Shown: positions 26,440 through 35,717 of the stretch, in pieces | How the letters are laid out: the number at the start of each line of letters is the position of its first letter | Numbering within the stretch: position 1 is the stretch's first letter | Origin: Maritalea mobilis | GTDB lineage: Bacteria > Pseudomonadota > Alphaproteobacteria > Rhodobacterales > Rhodobacteraceae | Reading direction: 5' to 3' | NCBI RefSeq assembly: GCF_019800885.1 | Contig: NZ_JAHVKE010000006.1 | Location: 62,001-126,000, forward strand | DNA: 64,000 bases | Program-made: the position numbers and the translations under genes | Notes under the pieces: generated by a model | What the model saw: the letters and a program-made list of their open reading frames with translations, nothing else | What the model was told of the DNA's origin: nothing | The model's database searches: none

Positions 26440-28641
26440 ATGACCGATTTCACCATGAAGATCGACGAGGACGGCGTTGCCATCGTCACCTGGGACGTGC
26501 CCGGCAAGTCGATGAACGTGCTGTCGCGGGAGGCATTTGCGACGGTCGAAACGCTGATCGACGAGGCGCTGGCCGATGACGCGGTCAAGGGCATCGTCAT
26601 CACCTCGGGCAAGGACAGCTTTGCCGGAGGCATGGACCTGAACACGCTGGCCACGATCCGCGAAGAATCGGGCGACGACCCCGCCAAGGGCCTGTTCGAT
26701 TTCACCATGAACGGCCACCGCATTCTAAGAAAGCTGGAGCGCGCGGGCCTCGACCCCAAGACGAACAAGGGCGGCAAGCCCATCGCCTGCGCCATCCCCG
26801 GCACCTGCGCGGGCATCGGCACCGAAATCGCGCTGGCCTGTCATCGCCGCTTCATGGCCGACAATCCGAAGGCCAAGATCGGCCTGCCCGAGATCCTGGT
26901 CGGCATCTTCCCCGGCGGTGGCGGCACAACGCGCTATTCCCGCATGGTCGGCGCGATGGCCGCGGCCCCGGTCCTGCTGGAAGGCAAGATGCTGGAGCCG
27001 AAAAAGGCCAAGTCGGCGCAATTGATCGACGAGGTCGTTCCGGCGGATGAGTTGTTGTCTGCCGCCAAGGCGTGGGTGCTGTCGGCAAAGGACGCCGATA
27101 TCGTCAAACCTTGGGACCAGAAGGGCTGGAAAATGCCCGGTGGCACGCCCTATCACCCGGCGGGCTTCATGACCTTCGTCGGGGCCTCCGCCATGATCAA
27201 CGGCAAGACCAAGGGCGTCTACCCGGCGGCCAAGGCGCTGCTCTCCTCGGTCTACGAAGGCGCGCTGGTCGATTTCGATACGGCCCTCAAGATCGAGGCG
27301 CGCTGGTTCACCTCCGTTCTGATGAACCCGTCCTCCAGCGCAATGATCCGGTCACTCTTCCTCAACAAGGAAGCGCTGGAAAAGGGCGCGAACCGGCCTG
27401 CGGTCGAAGATCAGCGCGTGCAAAAGGTCGGCGTTCTGGGCGCGGGCATGATGGGCGCGGGCATCGCCTATGTCAGCGCGAATGCGGGCATCGAGGTCGT
27501 CCTGATCGACGCAACGCAAGATGCGGCAGATCGCGGCAAGGCGCATGCCGAGGGCATCCTCGACAAGGGGATGAAGCGCGGCAAGGTCACGGCCGAGAAG
27601 AAGGAACAGGTGCTGGGTCGGATCACCGCCACCACCGATTACACCGCGCTTGAGGGCTGCGACCTGATCGTCGAGGCCGTGTTCGAAGACCCCGGCGTCA
27701 AGGCCGAGGTGACGAAAAAGGCCGAGGCCGCGATGCTGGACACCGGCGTTTTCGCCACCAACACCTCGACCCTGCCAATCACAGAACTGGCCAAGGCCAG
27801 CGCGCGGCCCGAGCAATTCATCGGCATCCACTTCTTCAGCCCTGTCGACAAAATGATGCTGGTCGAGATCATCAAGGGCGAACAGACGGGCGATATCGCC
27901 GTGGCCAAGGCGCTGGATTTCGTGCGCCAGATCCGCAAGACGCCCATCGTGGTGAACGACGCGCGCTTCTTCTACGCCAACCGCTGCATCATCCCCTACA
28001 TCAACGAAGGCATCCGCATGGTGGCCGAAGGGGTGGAACCCGCCCTGATCGAGAACGCCGCCAAGCTGGTCGGCATGCCGCTGGGTCCGCTGCAACTGGT
28101 GGACGAGACCTCGATCGACCTTGGCGTCAAGATCGCCAAGGCGACCAAGGCCGCGATGGGCGACGCCTACCCCGACGAGGCCGTCGAAGAGGTGCTGTTC
28201 TGGATGGCCGACGAGGGCCGACTTGGCCGCAAGTCGAACGCGGGCTTCTACGCCTATGACGAGGCGGGCAAACGCGGAATGATCTGGCCCGGTCTGCGCG
28301 ACAAGTACGAGGTCGCCGCCACCCAGCCAGACCTGACCGAGGTGCAACATCGCCTGCTCTTTGCGCAGGTGCTGGAGGCCGTGCGTGCGCTCGAGGCCGG
28401 TGTCCTGACCGACATCCGCGAGGGCGACGTGGGCGCGATCCTCGGCTGGGGCTTCGCGCCATGGTCGGGCGGCCCGTTCAGCTGGCTCGACATCCTCGGC
28501 ACGCCCTATGCCGCCGAGCGCTGCGAGCAGTTGCAAGCCGCCTATGGCGACCGGTTCGCTTGCCCTGCCCTCCTGCGCGAGATGGCGGAGAAGAACCAGA
28601 CGTTCTACGGGCGGTTCGGGGCGCAGGCCGCCGCGGCCTGA
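26440..28641 (+). CDS. fadB: FadB-like enoyl-CoA hydratase / 3-hydroxyacyl-CoA dehydrogenase
   Basis: 733 aa multifunctional beta-oxidation alpha protein. The N-terminal crotonase domain (~1-200) includes SGKDSFAGGMDLNTL and ACAIPGTCAGIGTEIALACHRR with the oxyanion hole, and GLPEILVGIFPGGGGTTRY with a catalytic Glu. The NAD-binding domain starts near residue 330 (KVGVLGAGMMGAGIAYVSANAG) with ATNTSTLPI and IGIHFFSPVDKMMLVEI, followed by two C-terminal 3HCDH domains. It hydrates enoyl-CoA and oxidises the 3-hydroxy product. Mets at 26431 and 26434 are also possible; 26440 gives the best spacing to GAAGGA. A strong terminator follows. Confidence 0.95.
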   Translation: MTDFTMKIDEDGVAIVTWDVPGKSMNVLSREAFATVETLIDEALADDAVKGIVITSGKDSFAGGMDLNTLATIREESGDDPAKGLFDFTMNGHRILRKLERAGLDPKTNKGGKPIACAIPGTCAGIGTEIALACHRRFMADNPKAKIGLPEILVGIFPGGGGTTRYSRMVGAMAAAPVLLEGKMLEPKKAKSAQLIDEVVPADELLSAAKAWVLSAKDADIVKPWDQKGWKMPGGTPYHPAGFMTFVGASAMINGKTKGVYPAAKALLSSVYEGALVDFDTALKIEARWFTSVLMNPSSSAMIRSLFLNKEALEKGANRPAVEDQRVQKVGVLGAGMMGAGIAYVSANAGIEVVLIDATQDAADRGKAHAEGILDKGMKRGKVTAEKKEQVLGRITATTDYTALEGCDLIVEAVFEDPGVKAEVTKKAEAAMLDTGVFATNTSTLPITELAKASARPEQFIGIHFFSPVDKMMLVEIIKGEQTGDIAVAKALDFVRQIRKTPIVVNDARFFYANRCIIPYINEGIRMVAEGVEPALIENAAKLVGMPLGPLQLVDETSIDLGVKIAKATKAAMGDAYPDEAVEEVLFWMADEGRLGRKSNAGFYAYDEAGKRGMIWPGLRDKYEVAATQPDLTEVQHRLLFAQVLEAVRALEAGVLTDIREGDVGAILGWGFAPWSGGPFSWLDILGTPYAAERCEQLQAAYGDRFACPALLREMAEKNQTFYGRFGAQAAAA

Positions 28642-28666
28642 CGCGACCTTCATCCGACTGGAATTT

Positions 28667-28699
28667 GGGGCGACGGTCATCCGTCGCCCCTTTTTCTTT
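28667..28699 (+). terminator. Rho-independent terminator ending the beta-oxidation operon
   Basis: Perfect 10-bp stem GGGGCGACGG (28667-28676) with CCGTCGCCCC (28681-28690), a TCAT loop, then TTTTTCTTT. It lies 26 bp past the FadB-like stop. Confidence 0.95.
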
Positions 28700-28815
28700 C
28701 AAGGGCCTTGGGCTTCGCGACCGGGCTCAGAAACATTCCCCATGTCGGTTGCTCCCTCACCGGTCATGCCAGATGATCGGCGGGCACGCGCGGCGCAGAA
28801 ACGGGAGGGCCTCAA

Positions 28816-29955
28816 ATGACAGCCAAACAGGAGTGGCATGGCGTGGAGGCCAGCTTGCGTGGCCCGTTTCGGGTGGCGGCTCATGTGCATCGCGCCGGGG
28901 CAGCGCCGGGTGATCCGGCGCCTTATACGGGGGCGGACAGCTTTACCTTCGTGCGGGTGCGCGTCACCGATGCCGATGGTGTCACCGGCGATGGGTTCAC
29001 GGGTCGGTTCCTCGCGGCTGAAGTGGCGCATCTGCTCAACGGGGCGATTTCGGATGCCCTCGCGGATCGGTCGGGAGACGTCCTGCTTTCAGAGCTCATG
29101 GCGGACCTCGCCCGGGTGCTGAACCCACGCGGGATGACGGGTGTCGTCGTCTCCGCCCTGTCGGCGCTGGAGGTCGCCCTGTCCGACATGGCCGGCAAGC
29201 AGGCCGGACACAGCGTGTCGGCATTGCTGGGCGGCCAGAGAGGCGCGGCACCGGTGCACGTGACCTGCGGCTTTCCGGCCCTCGATACCGACGACTTGGT
29301 ATCCGTTTGCGCCGAAGAGATCGCGATGGGCGCGCGGGGCGTGAAGGTCCTGATTGCCGCCAAGGGGCGCGGCCCGGAGGAGGATGCCGCGCGCCTGCGT
29401 GCCGTGCGCGAGGCGATCGGTCCCAAGGCCGAGCTGATCGCCGACGCGAATTGCGGCATGGACCTCGAGACTGCACTGACCTTCTGCGGCCTTGTCGAAG
29501 ACCTGAACCTCACCTGGCTGGAAGAACCCGTGCATCGCAACGACCGCCACGCCCTGCGGCGGCTGTCCGAGAGGCAGGGCATTCCACTGGGGGCTGGCCA
29601 GATGGAGCAGAGCGGCGAGCGGTTCGAACTGCTCATCGAGGCGGGCGTCGATGTCATCCAACCCAACGCGGTTTTCGCGGGCGGCCTTGCCGCGGCGGTG
29701 TCGGCAGCGCAGGCGGCCGTCACCCACGGACGGGCCGTGTCCCCGGCGGGCGGCTGGGACCTTGTGAACCTGCACTGGATGTGCGGCGCGATGCAGACGG
29801 GCGCCATCGAATTGCACCGGGCGCAGGCGCGGATCGTGCGGTTGCTGATGCCAGACATGGCGCAGGCGCAAGACGGGTTTCAGCCTGTGCCCGATGCACC
29901 CGGGTTCGGGTGGACACCTGACGAGGATGCCTTGGCGCGGTGCCGTCTGTCCTGA
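28816..29955 (+). CDS. Mandelate racemase/muconate lactonizing enzyme family protein
   Basis: 379 aa enolase-superfamily enzyme. The barrel shows GVKVLIAAKGRG (catalytic Lys strand; the usual KxK is KVL here, so the first base may differ), then the three metal ligands in LIADANCGMDLETAL (Asp), WLEEPVHRND (Glu) and GIPLGAGQMEQS (Glu/Gln region), and VDVIQPNAVFAGGL with SPAGGWDLVNLHW (the late His/Trp loop). Members abstract a proton alpha to a carboxylate. The exact reaction, such as a sugar-acid dehydratase, cannot be told from sequence. It is flanked by terminators, so it is probably a single-gene unit. Confidence 0.85.
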   Translation: MTAKQEWHGVEASLRGPFRVAAHVHRAGAAPGDPAPYTGADSFTFVRVRVTDADGVTGDGFTGRFLAAEVAHLLNGAISDALADRSGDVLLSELMADLARVLNPRGMTGVVVSALSALEVALSDMAGKQAGHSVSALLGGQRGAAPVHVTCGFPALDTDDLVSVCAEEIAMGARGVKVLIAAKGRGPEEDAARLRAVREAIGPKAELIADANCGMDLETALTFCGLVEDLNLTWLEEPVHRNDRHALRRLSERQGIPLGAGQMEQSGERFELLIEAGVDVIQPNAVFAGGLAAAVSAAQAAVTHGRAVSPAGGWDLVNLHWMCGAMQTGAIELHRAQARIVRLLMPDMAQAQDGFQPVPDAPGFGWTPDEDALARCRLS

Positions 29956-30046
29956 GACACTCGGCGCGAAAAAAGTTCGACGGAAACCCGCCCGCGATCC
30001 GTATCACCCATATCCCTTCGGTCGGGTCGTTCTCCCGGCCCGATCT

Positions 30047-30090
30047 GCCCGCCCGCGCACGGTCCCCAAGTCGCGTGGGCGGGCTTTTTT
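30047..30090 (+). terminator. Rho-independent terminator after the enolase-superfamily gene
   Basis: Stem GCCCGCCCGCGC (30047-30058) with GCGTGGGCGGGC (30073-30084), one G-T pair, followed by six T residues. It lies about 90 bp past the gene's stop and just before the acyl-CoA synthetase leader. Confidence 0.9.
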
Positions 30091-30207
30091 CCGTCCTTGG
30101 CACTCCATACTCCGGCAAGTCCGGCTGCGCAGGCCAATCCCCCTTTCCTTTTCTTGCGCGGCTTGCCATGTCTTTCCTCAGATTCTTGCGCAAGAGGGAG
30201 GTTGGCC

Positions 30208-31842
30208 ATGGGCTGGATGAAGGACGAAACCGGGCTTGAGAGACGCGCGGCGAATTTCGTGCCGCTGACGCCGCTGTCCCACCTGAAACGCGCGGCGCAG
30301 ATCTTCGCCAACCGCACGGCTGTCGTCGACCGGTCCTTTCGCACCACCTATGCAGAGCACATGTCGCGGGTGACGCGACTTGCCTCCGCCCTGGCGCGGC
30401 GCGGCGTGCATCCGGGCGATGTGGTGGCCACGGTGCTTCCCAACACCTATCCGCATGTCGAGGCGCATTTCGGCGTGCCCGCCTGTGGCGCGATCCTCAA
30501 CTCGATCAATATCCGTCTCGATATCGGCACGATCAGCTACATCCTCGACCATGGCGAGGCGAAGGTGATCCTGTGCGACACCCAATTCCTCGGCACGGTC
30601 GAAGCGGCGATGAAGGAGATGGAGGCCGAAGACCTGCCCCTGATCGTCGAGGTGCCGGACGAGGCGGCGGGCTATCACGCCAGCGGCCGGCACGTGACCT
30701 ACGAGCAATTGCTGGCCGAGGGCGACCCCGAGTTCGAATGGATCATGCCGCAGGACGAATGGGAATCCATCGCGCTGAACTATACCTCGGGCACCACGGG
30801 GCGGCCCAAGGGGGTCGTTTATCACCATCGCGGGGCGTATCTCATCTCGATGGGGACGCCGATTTCGTGGCGCATGACGCTCTACCCGACATACCTGACC
30901 ATCGTGCCGCTTTTCCACTGCAACAACTGGTGCCATGTCTGGACCATGCCCGTGGTGGGCGGCACCACCGTCTGCTGCCGCGAGATCACGGCCAGGAACA
31001 TCTACGACGCCATCGCGGATGAGGGCGTGACCCATTTCGGCGGTGCGCCGATCGTGCTGAACATGATCGTCAACGCCAAGGACGAAGAGCGCCGGGACTT
31101 CGACCACACGGTCGAGGTCTTTACCGCCGGCGCCCCGCCCGCCGCGGCGACCCTCGCGGCCATCGAGACGATGGGCTTCAACATCACGCAGGTCTACGGC
31201 CTGACCGAGACCTATGGCCCGGCCACCGAATGCACCTTCAAGGATGGGGTCTGGGATGTTCTGGAGGGGGCCGACCGTGCCATGGTCAAGGCGCGCCAAG
31301 GCGTGCCCATGCCGCAGATGGACCACATCACGGTGATGGAGCCCAAGCACATGGAGCAGATCCCGATGGACGGCGCGGCGCTTGGCGAAATCATGATGCG
31401 CGGCAACGCGGTGATGAAGGGCTATTACAAGAACCCCCGCGCCACCCGCGAGGCGTTCCGCGGCGGCTATTTCCACACCGGCGATATCGCCATGCAGCAC
31501 CCCGACACCTACGTGCAGATCGCCGACCGCGCCAAGGACATCATCATCTCGGGCGGCGAGAATGTCAGCTCGGTCGAGGTGGAAGGCGCATTGATGCATC
31601 ACCCTGCGGTCCTGCTGTCGGCCGTCGTGGCCAAGCCCGATGACAAATGGGGCGAGGTCCCTTGCGCCTTTGTTGAGCTGAAAGACGGTGCCGAGGCGAC
31701 CGAGCAGGAGTTGATCGATTTCGTCCGCCAGCGCCTTGCCGGGTTCAAGACGCCCAAGCACGTGGTGTTCCAGGAACTGCCCAAGACCTCGACCGGGAAA
31801 GTCCAGAAATTCGAACTGCGCAAAGCGGCCGCCGCGTTGTAG
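30208..31842 (+). CDS. Medium/long-chain acyl-CoA synthetase (AlkK-like)
   Basis: 544 aa ANL-superfamily ligase. ALNYTSGTTGRPKGVVYHHRGAY is the P-loop, QVYGLTETYGP the adenine motif, YFHTGDIAM the AMP Asp motif, DRAKDIIISGGENVSSVEVE the hinge, and LPKTSTGKVQKFELR holds the catalytic Lys. The start MGWMKDETGLERRAANFVPLTPLSHLKRAAQIF with GGGAGG upstream is typical of the AlkK-type fatty acyl-CoA synthetases. It could supply substrate to the beta-oxidation cluster just upstream. Confidence 0.93.
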   Translation: MGWMKDETGLERRAANFVPLTPLSHLKRAAQIFANRTAVVDRSFRTTYAEHMSRVTRLASALARRGVHPGDVVATVLPNTYPHVEAHFGVPACGAILNSINIRLDIGTISYILDHGEAKVILCDTQFLGTVEAAMKEMEAEDLPLIVEVPDEAAGYHASGRHVTYEQLLAEGDPEFEWIMPQDEWESIALNYTSGTTGRPKGVVYHHRGAYLISMGTPISWRMTLYPTYLTIVPLFHCNNWCHVWTMPVVGGTTVCCREITARNIYDAIADEGVTHFGGAPIVLNMIVNAKDEERRDFDHTVEVFTAGAPPAAATLAAIETMGFNITQVYGLTETYGPATECTFKDGVWDVLEGADRAMVKARQGVPMPQMDHITVMEPKHMEQIPMDGAALGEIMMRGNAVMKGYYKNPRATREAFRGGYFHTGDIAMQHPDTYVQIADRAKDIIISGGENVSSVEVEGALMHHPAVLLSAVVAKPDDKWGEVPCAFVELKDGAEATEQELIDFVRQRLAGFKTPKHVVFQELPKTSTGKVQKFELRKAAAAL

Positions 31843-31927
31843 GGGCGTGTCCGATCACGCGTTGAGCAAAACCGGGTAAGCGGTTATCCTGTTTGACAAA
31901 GAACGATGAGCAGGATGACAGGCGTCC

Positions 31928-32950
31928 ATGACCGCGCTGGAGCAATATCGGCGGCTCGAGGCCCTTGGCCTGTGGCGTGAAAGCCCCGCCGACCAGCGCC
32001 GCGAGGTCGTGGTCTCGCTCGGCGATGCGACGCTTGTGATCTCGACCCCGTCCGAAACAGCGCTGACGCATTGGTCGCTTCCAGCGATCGAGCGCAAGAA
32101 CCCGGGTCGGGTGCCCGCGCTTTACGCACCCGGCGCGGACAGCACCGAGCAGTTGGAACTCGAAGACCCCGACATGATCGAGGCCCTCGAAAAGGTCCTG
32201 ACCGCGATCCGCCGGTCCGGTCCACATCCAGGGCGGCTCAGGTGGCTGCTCAGCGCGACGATCGGGGTCGGGGCGATGGCCTTGGCGCTTTTCTGGCTGC
32301 CCGAGGCGTTGACCCGGCAGACGGTCTCGCTTCTGCCGCAAGCCAAGCGCGCCGAAATCGGGGAAGCCCTCCTCGATGAGATCACCCGGCTGGCCGGTCG
32401 CCCCTGCACTGCGGCCCGCGGGCGCGCCGCGCTGCAAGACCTGACCAACCGGGTTTTCCAGGGCACGCGCGTTCCGGGCGTGATCCTCCTTCCGGCCACG
32501 ATCCCCGACACCATCGCCTTGCCGGGCAACCTGATCGTCGCCTCCGCCGCGCTGGTCGAGGATTTTGAAACACCCGAGGTGCTCGCCGGGTTTCTTTTGG
32601 CAGAGGACGTGCGTCGACAAGCAAGCGACCCGATCCAGACGCTGCTTGAGGATGTGGGCTTGGTCGTAACCTTCCGCCTTCTCACGACGGGGGAGATCGC
32701 CGATGACGCCCTCGCCGCCCATGCAGTCACGTTGCTCAGCCGGCCCCAACCACCGGTCGACGAGGCGACACTCGTCGCGCGCTTTGCCGCTGCCAATCTC
32801 TCGACACAGCCTTACGCCTTCGCGCGGGACGTGTCGGGCGAGACAGTCCTCGGCCTGATCGAGGCAGACCCGATGCGGACCTCAGGCGCCACCCCGCTCC
32901 TGCCCGATGACCGGTGGGTCAGCTTGCAGGAGATCTGCTCAGGAGGCTGA
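31928..32950 (+). CDS. Membrane protein resembling a degenerate M48 metallopeptidase
   Basis: 340 aa with no family I can name securely. An N-terminal soluble part (~1-110) precedes one membrane helix (RWLLSATIGVGAMALALFWLP, ~115-135). The segment TIALPGNLIVASAALVEDFETPEVLAGFLLAEDVRR (~195-230) has the layout of M48 peptidases, where ALPGG-x-IVV-x-x-GLL leads into VLAHEIAH. Here the HExxH zinc motif is replaced by LAEDVRR, so if related it is catalytically dead. A start at 31928 has a weak CAGG ribosome site. It could be a pseudo-peptidase acting in envelope quality control. Confidence 0.7.
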   Translation: MTALEQYRRLEALGLWRESPADQRREVVVSLGDATLVISTPSETALTHWSLPAIERKNPGRVPALYAPGADSTEQLELEDPDMIEALEKVLTAIRRSGPHPGRLRWLLSATIGVGAMALALFWLPEALTRQTVSLLPQAKRAEIGEALLDEITRLAGRPCTAARGRAALQDLTNRVFQGTRVPGVILLPATIPDTIALPGNLIVASAALVEDFETPEVLAGFLLAEDVRRQASDPIQTLLEDVGLVVTFRLLTTGEIADDALAAHAVTLLSRPQPPVDEATLVARFAAANLSTQPYAFARDVSGETVLGLIEADPMRTSGATPLLPDDRWVSLQEICSGG

Positions 32951-33008
32951 TCGCGGCACTGCCCGTAGGCACGGCACAAGGGATCAGGGGCTAACTCCCG
33001 TGCCGCGC

Positions 33009-33875
33009 CTATTCGGCGGCGACCAGACGCCGAGGCACCGTGTCGGTCCAGACCATGGCCATCTCGGCCTCACCGGAGACGTGGCGAATACCGCGCAGCG
33101 GGTTGATCCGGCCATCATCCCAGACCTGCACGTAGCCCTCGGGGATAACCCTTTCCGGTGCTGGCGGCGGAACGATGCGCGCGGGCAGGTGGCCGGTCGA
33201 ACTGAGGGTCTGGCCGTTATACGAGGCAGGGTTCAGGGCCGCGCCCGCGCGGTCGATGCCGCGCGCCGCATCGCCTGGATGAACGGCTTGCGGGCCGCAG
33301 CGTACGCCGGGGCCGGACAGGTACTGCGCGGTCAGGCCGGTCAAACCCGGGCATGTGGTGCGCACCTCGGTGGGCGGCGGCGTTGGCGTTGCCGGGCGGG
33401 CGGCTGCCGGGGCCGTGGCGGTGGGAGCTGGCAGAACACGGATACCGGGCGTCGACACCGCTGCGGGAGTTTGCCGGATCACCGTGCGGGGCTGTGCGGC
33501 CGTTGGCACGGTTGCGGGCGGTGTGGCAGGCGACACAGCGGCAACAGCCGTCGCGGGACCGCCGATCACGGTGACACCCGGGCCGGGATTGGCCGGATCG
33601 ACGCTGCCCGGAGCAGGGCCCGCACCGGCCACGCGCGTCGGCTGGTAACCGCACAGCTGGCGTCGGTCGCGCCCGACGCGCGGCACCCATTCGGTGGCGC
33701 TGCCATAGCCGACGCGCACGAAGACGCAGCCTTGGCTGTCCACGTATTGCTCACCGCTGTAGCTGCTCGGCGGGGTTTCCGCTGGCACGGTCTGTTGTGC
33801 AAAAGATGCGCCTGTTGCCGCCACAGCTGCTGCACAGCCGAAGACGGTGGCGCGGACGATCTGGTTAATCCGCAT
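33009..33875 (-). CDS. Secreted Pro/Ala-rich hypothetical protein
   Basis: 288 aa. A Sec signal peptide is clear (MRINQIVRATVFGCAAAVAATGASFA). Then comes a short structured region with two Cys (YVDSQGCVFVRVGYGSATEWVPRVGRDRRQLCGY, ~40-75), a long low-complexity linker rich in Pro, Ala and Thr (~80-165), and a C-terminal region with further Cys (TTCPGL, VRCGP) and PEGYVQVWDDGRINPLRG. This is the architecture of periplasmic or outer-envelope proteins of Rhodobacterales, sometimes with peptidoglycan-associated roles. No enzymatic motif is seen. Confidence 0.8.
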   Translation of the reverse strand: MRINQIVRATVFGCAAAVAATGASFAQQTVPAETPPSSYSGEQYVDSQGCVFVRVGYGSATEWVPRVGRDRRQLCGYQPTRVAGAGPAPGSVDPANPGPGVTVIGGPATAVAAVSPATPPATVPTAAQPRTVIRQTPAAVSTPGIRVLPAPTATAPAAARPATPTPPPTEVRTTCPGLTGLTAQYLSGPGVRCGPQAVHPGDAARGIDRAGAALNPASYNGQTLSSTGHLPARIVPPPAPERVIPEGYVQVWDDGRINPLRGIRHVSGEAEMAMVWTDTVPRRLVAAE

Positions 33876-33943
33876 GCAAGACCCCCAGGTTTGCTGGCCC
33901 GAGAGTGGCGCAACACTTACCTCAAGTAAAGGCGCAACAACGA

Positions 33944-34576
33944 TTATTTGGTTCCATACATCCTGTCGCCTGCATCGCCGAGGCCAGGCACGATATAGCC
34001 ATGGTCGTTCAGGTGGTCGTCCAGCGACGCCGTCACGATGGGCACATCTGGGTGCGCTTCCTTCATCCGGGCCACCCCTTCGGGCGCGGCCAGCAGGCAG
34101 AGGAAGCGGATGTTCTTGGCTCCGGCCTCTTTCAGCATGTCGATTGCGGCTGCGGAGGAATTGCCGGTGGCCAGCATCGGATCGACGACAATGGTGATCC
34201 GTTCTTCCAGCGCGTCAGGCACCTTGAAGTAGTACTTCACCGGTTGCAGCGTCTCGGGGTCGCGATAGAGGCCGACGAAGCCCACACGGGCCGCCGGCAC
34301 AAGGTCGAGGATCCCGTCGAGCAGCCCGTTGCCTGCCCGCAGGATCGAGATCAGGGCGAGTTTCTTGCCCTCGATCATCGGCGCGTCCATCGGGCAAAGC
34401 GGCGTGTCGATCGTCTTGGTCGTCATCGGCAACTCGCGCGTCACCTCGTAGGCCAGAAGATGCGCAATCTCGCGCAGAAGCTGGCGGAAGGTCTTGGTCG
34501 AGGTGTCCTTCTCGCGCATCAAGGTCAGCTTGTGCTGCACGAGCGGATGCTCGACCACGGTGAGATGTTCGGTCAT
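33944..34576 (-). CDS. upp: Uracil phosphoribosyltransferase
   Basis: 210 aa. Converts uracil and PRPP to UMP. Motifs: [19 protein letters not shown] at the N-terminus, [14 protein letters not shown] (PRPP/base loop), [19 protein letters not shown] (PRPP-binding loop) and the C-terminal [17 protein letters not shown] that binds uracil. The ATG overlaps the add stop by four bases (ATGA). It is the last gene of the nucleoside operon and recovers uracil released by deoA. Confidence 0.97.
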   Translation of the reverse strand: MTEHLTVVEHPLVQHKLTLMREKDTSTKTFRQLLREIAHLLAYEVTRELPMTTKTIDTPLCPMDAPMIEGKKLALISILRAGNGLLDGILDLVPAARVGFVGLYRDPETLQPVKYYFKVPDALEERITIVVDPMLATGNSSAAAIDMLKEAGAKNIRFLCLLAAPEGVARMKEAHPDVPIVTASLDDHLNDHGYIVPGLGDAGDRMYGTK

Positions 34577-35556
34577 GTCCTGTCCCCCAGTTTCTTGCGG
34601 ATCTTGTCTTTCGTGGCCTCGTCGCAAAAGGCCGCGTCGATGGCATTTGCGTTGATCTCGGCGAAATCCTCTTCGCCCCAACCAAAGGTGGCGGCAAGGT
34701 TTTCGTATTCCGCCGTCATGGTGGTATGGAAAAACGGCGGGTCGTCGGTGGAAACCGTGACCTTCACGCCGCGGTCACGCAAGCGCTGGATCGGGTGGGC
34801 GGACCAGCCCGGATAGACCCCGAGCGCCACGTTCGACCCCGGGCAGCATTCCAGAACGATCCCCTGCTCGGCCAGGTCATCGACCAGCGCGAGGTCGTCG
34901 ATCGACTGCACCCCGTGGCCGATCCGCTCGGGCCGGAGCGCCACCAGCGCATCGCGGACCGATTTCGCCCCGCCCCATTCCCCGGCATGCACGGTCAGCC
35001 GCAGCCCGGCCTCGCGGGCACAGTCGAAAGCCCAGGTGAAATCGGCGGGTTTCCCCTTCATCTCGTCGCCCGCCATCCCAAAGCCCGTCAGCCAGTCGCC
35101 CACCGTTTCGGCGGCGCAGAGCGCGATGGGCTTCGCTGCCTCGGGGCCAAAATGACGGATGCAGGTGACGATACCGCGCAGCGTGATGCCGAAGTCGCGC
35201 TCGGCCTCCTCGGCGGCCTCGCGGATCGCGGCGAGGTAGTCGCGCCACGCATCGACATCCCCACCGCCGCAGAAATCGGGGCTGAGGAAGGTTTCGGAAT
35301 AGACGACACCGTTGGCGGCGCTTTCCTCCAGCACGGCGCGGGTCAGGCGGGCGTAATCCTCGGGGCTGGTCAGAACGCTGGTCGCGGCCTCGTAGACGCT
35401 CAGGAAATGCACGAAATCGCGGAAAGCATAGCTGCCGTCCTCGCGGAAAATGCCGGACAGGTCGACGCCCTTTTCCTTGGCCAGGCCACGGATGAAGGCA
35501 GGCGGTGCGGCGCCCTCGTGATGGAGGTGAAGCTCGACCTTCGGGATCTCTCTCAT
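34573..35556 (-). CDS. add: Adenosine deaminase
   Basis: 327 aa. Zinc-dependent deamination of adenosine and deoxyadenosine to inosine forms. Zinc and catalytic motifs are complete: [10 protein letters not shown] (the HxH ligands), [10 protein letters not shown] (His and catalytic Glu), [11 protein letters not shown], and [13 protein letters not shown] (Asp pair). The start [12 protein letters not shown] at 35556 overlaps the upstream small ORF by four bases; an in-frame extension to 35616 is rejected. Overlaps on both sides show tight translational coupling. Confidence 0.95.
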   Translation of the reverse strand: MREIPKVELHLHHEGAAPPAFIRGLAKEKGVDLSGIFREDGSYAFRDFVHFLSVYEAATSVLTSPEDYARLTRAVLEESAANGVVYSETFLSPDFCGGGDVDAWRDYLAAIREAAEEAERDFGITLRGIVTCIRHFGPEAAKPIALCAAETVGDWLTGFGMAGDEMKGKPADFTWAFDCAREAGLRLTVHAGEWGGAKSVRDALVALRPERIGHGVQSIDDLALVDDLAEQGIVLECCPGSNVALGVYPGWSAHPIQRLRDRGVKVTVSTDDPPFFHTTMTAEYENLAATFGWGEEDFAEINANAIDAAFCDEATKDKIRKKLGDRT

Positions 35557-35711
35557 GCGCCGATCACCCATCCGATGAACGCGATGATGAACCCGAACAG
35601 GATCGCGCCGCGCCACGGCGTGCGCGGGCGTCCGATCAGCGGGCCTATGTAGCGCACGGCCAGCGTGACCACCACGAAGGTCATCACGAAATAAATTTGT
35701 TCAGAGGTCAT
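35553..35711 (-). CDS. 52-aa membrane protein inside the nucleoside operon
   Basis: A short frame (starts MTSEQIYFVMTFVVVTLAVRY) with two hydrophobic segments, residues ~6-20 and ~35-50 (GAILFGFIIAFIGWVIG), separated by a basic loop (GRPRTPWRG). It begins 6 bases after the deoB stop and its TGA overlaps the add start (ATGA), so it fits exactly into an otherwise gap-free operon. No family is recognised. It may be a small inner-membrane subunit or regulator for nucleoside uptake; that is inference from context only. Confidence 0.75.
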   Translation of the reverse strand: MTSEQIYFVMTFVVVTLAVRYIGPLIGRPRTPWRGAILFGFIIAFIGWVIGA

Positions 35712-35717
35712 GAGCCC

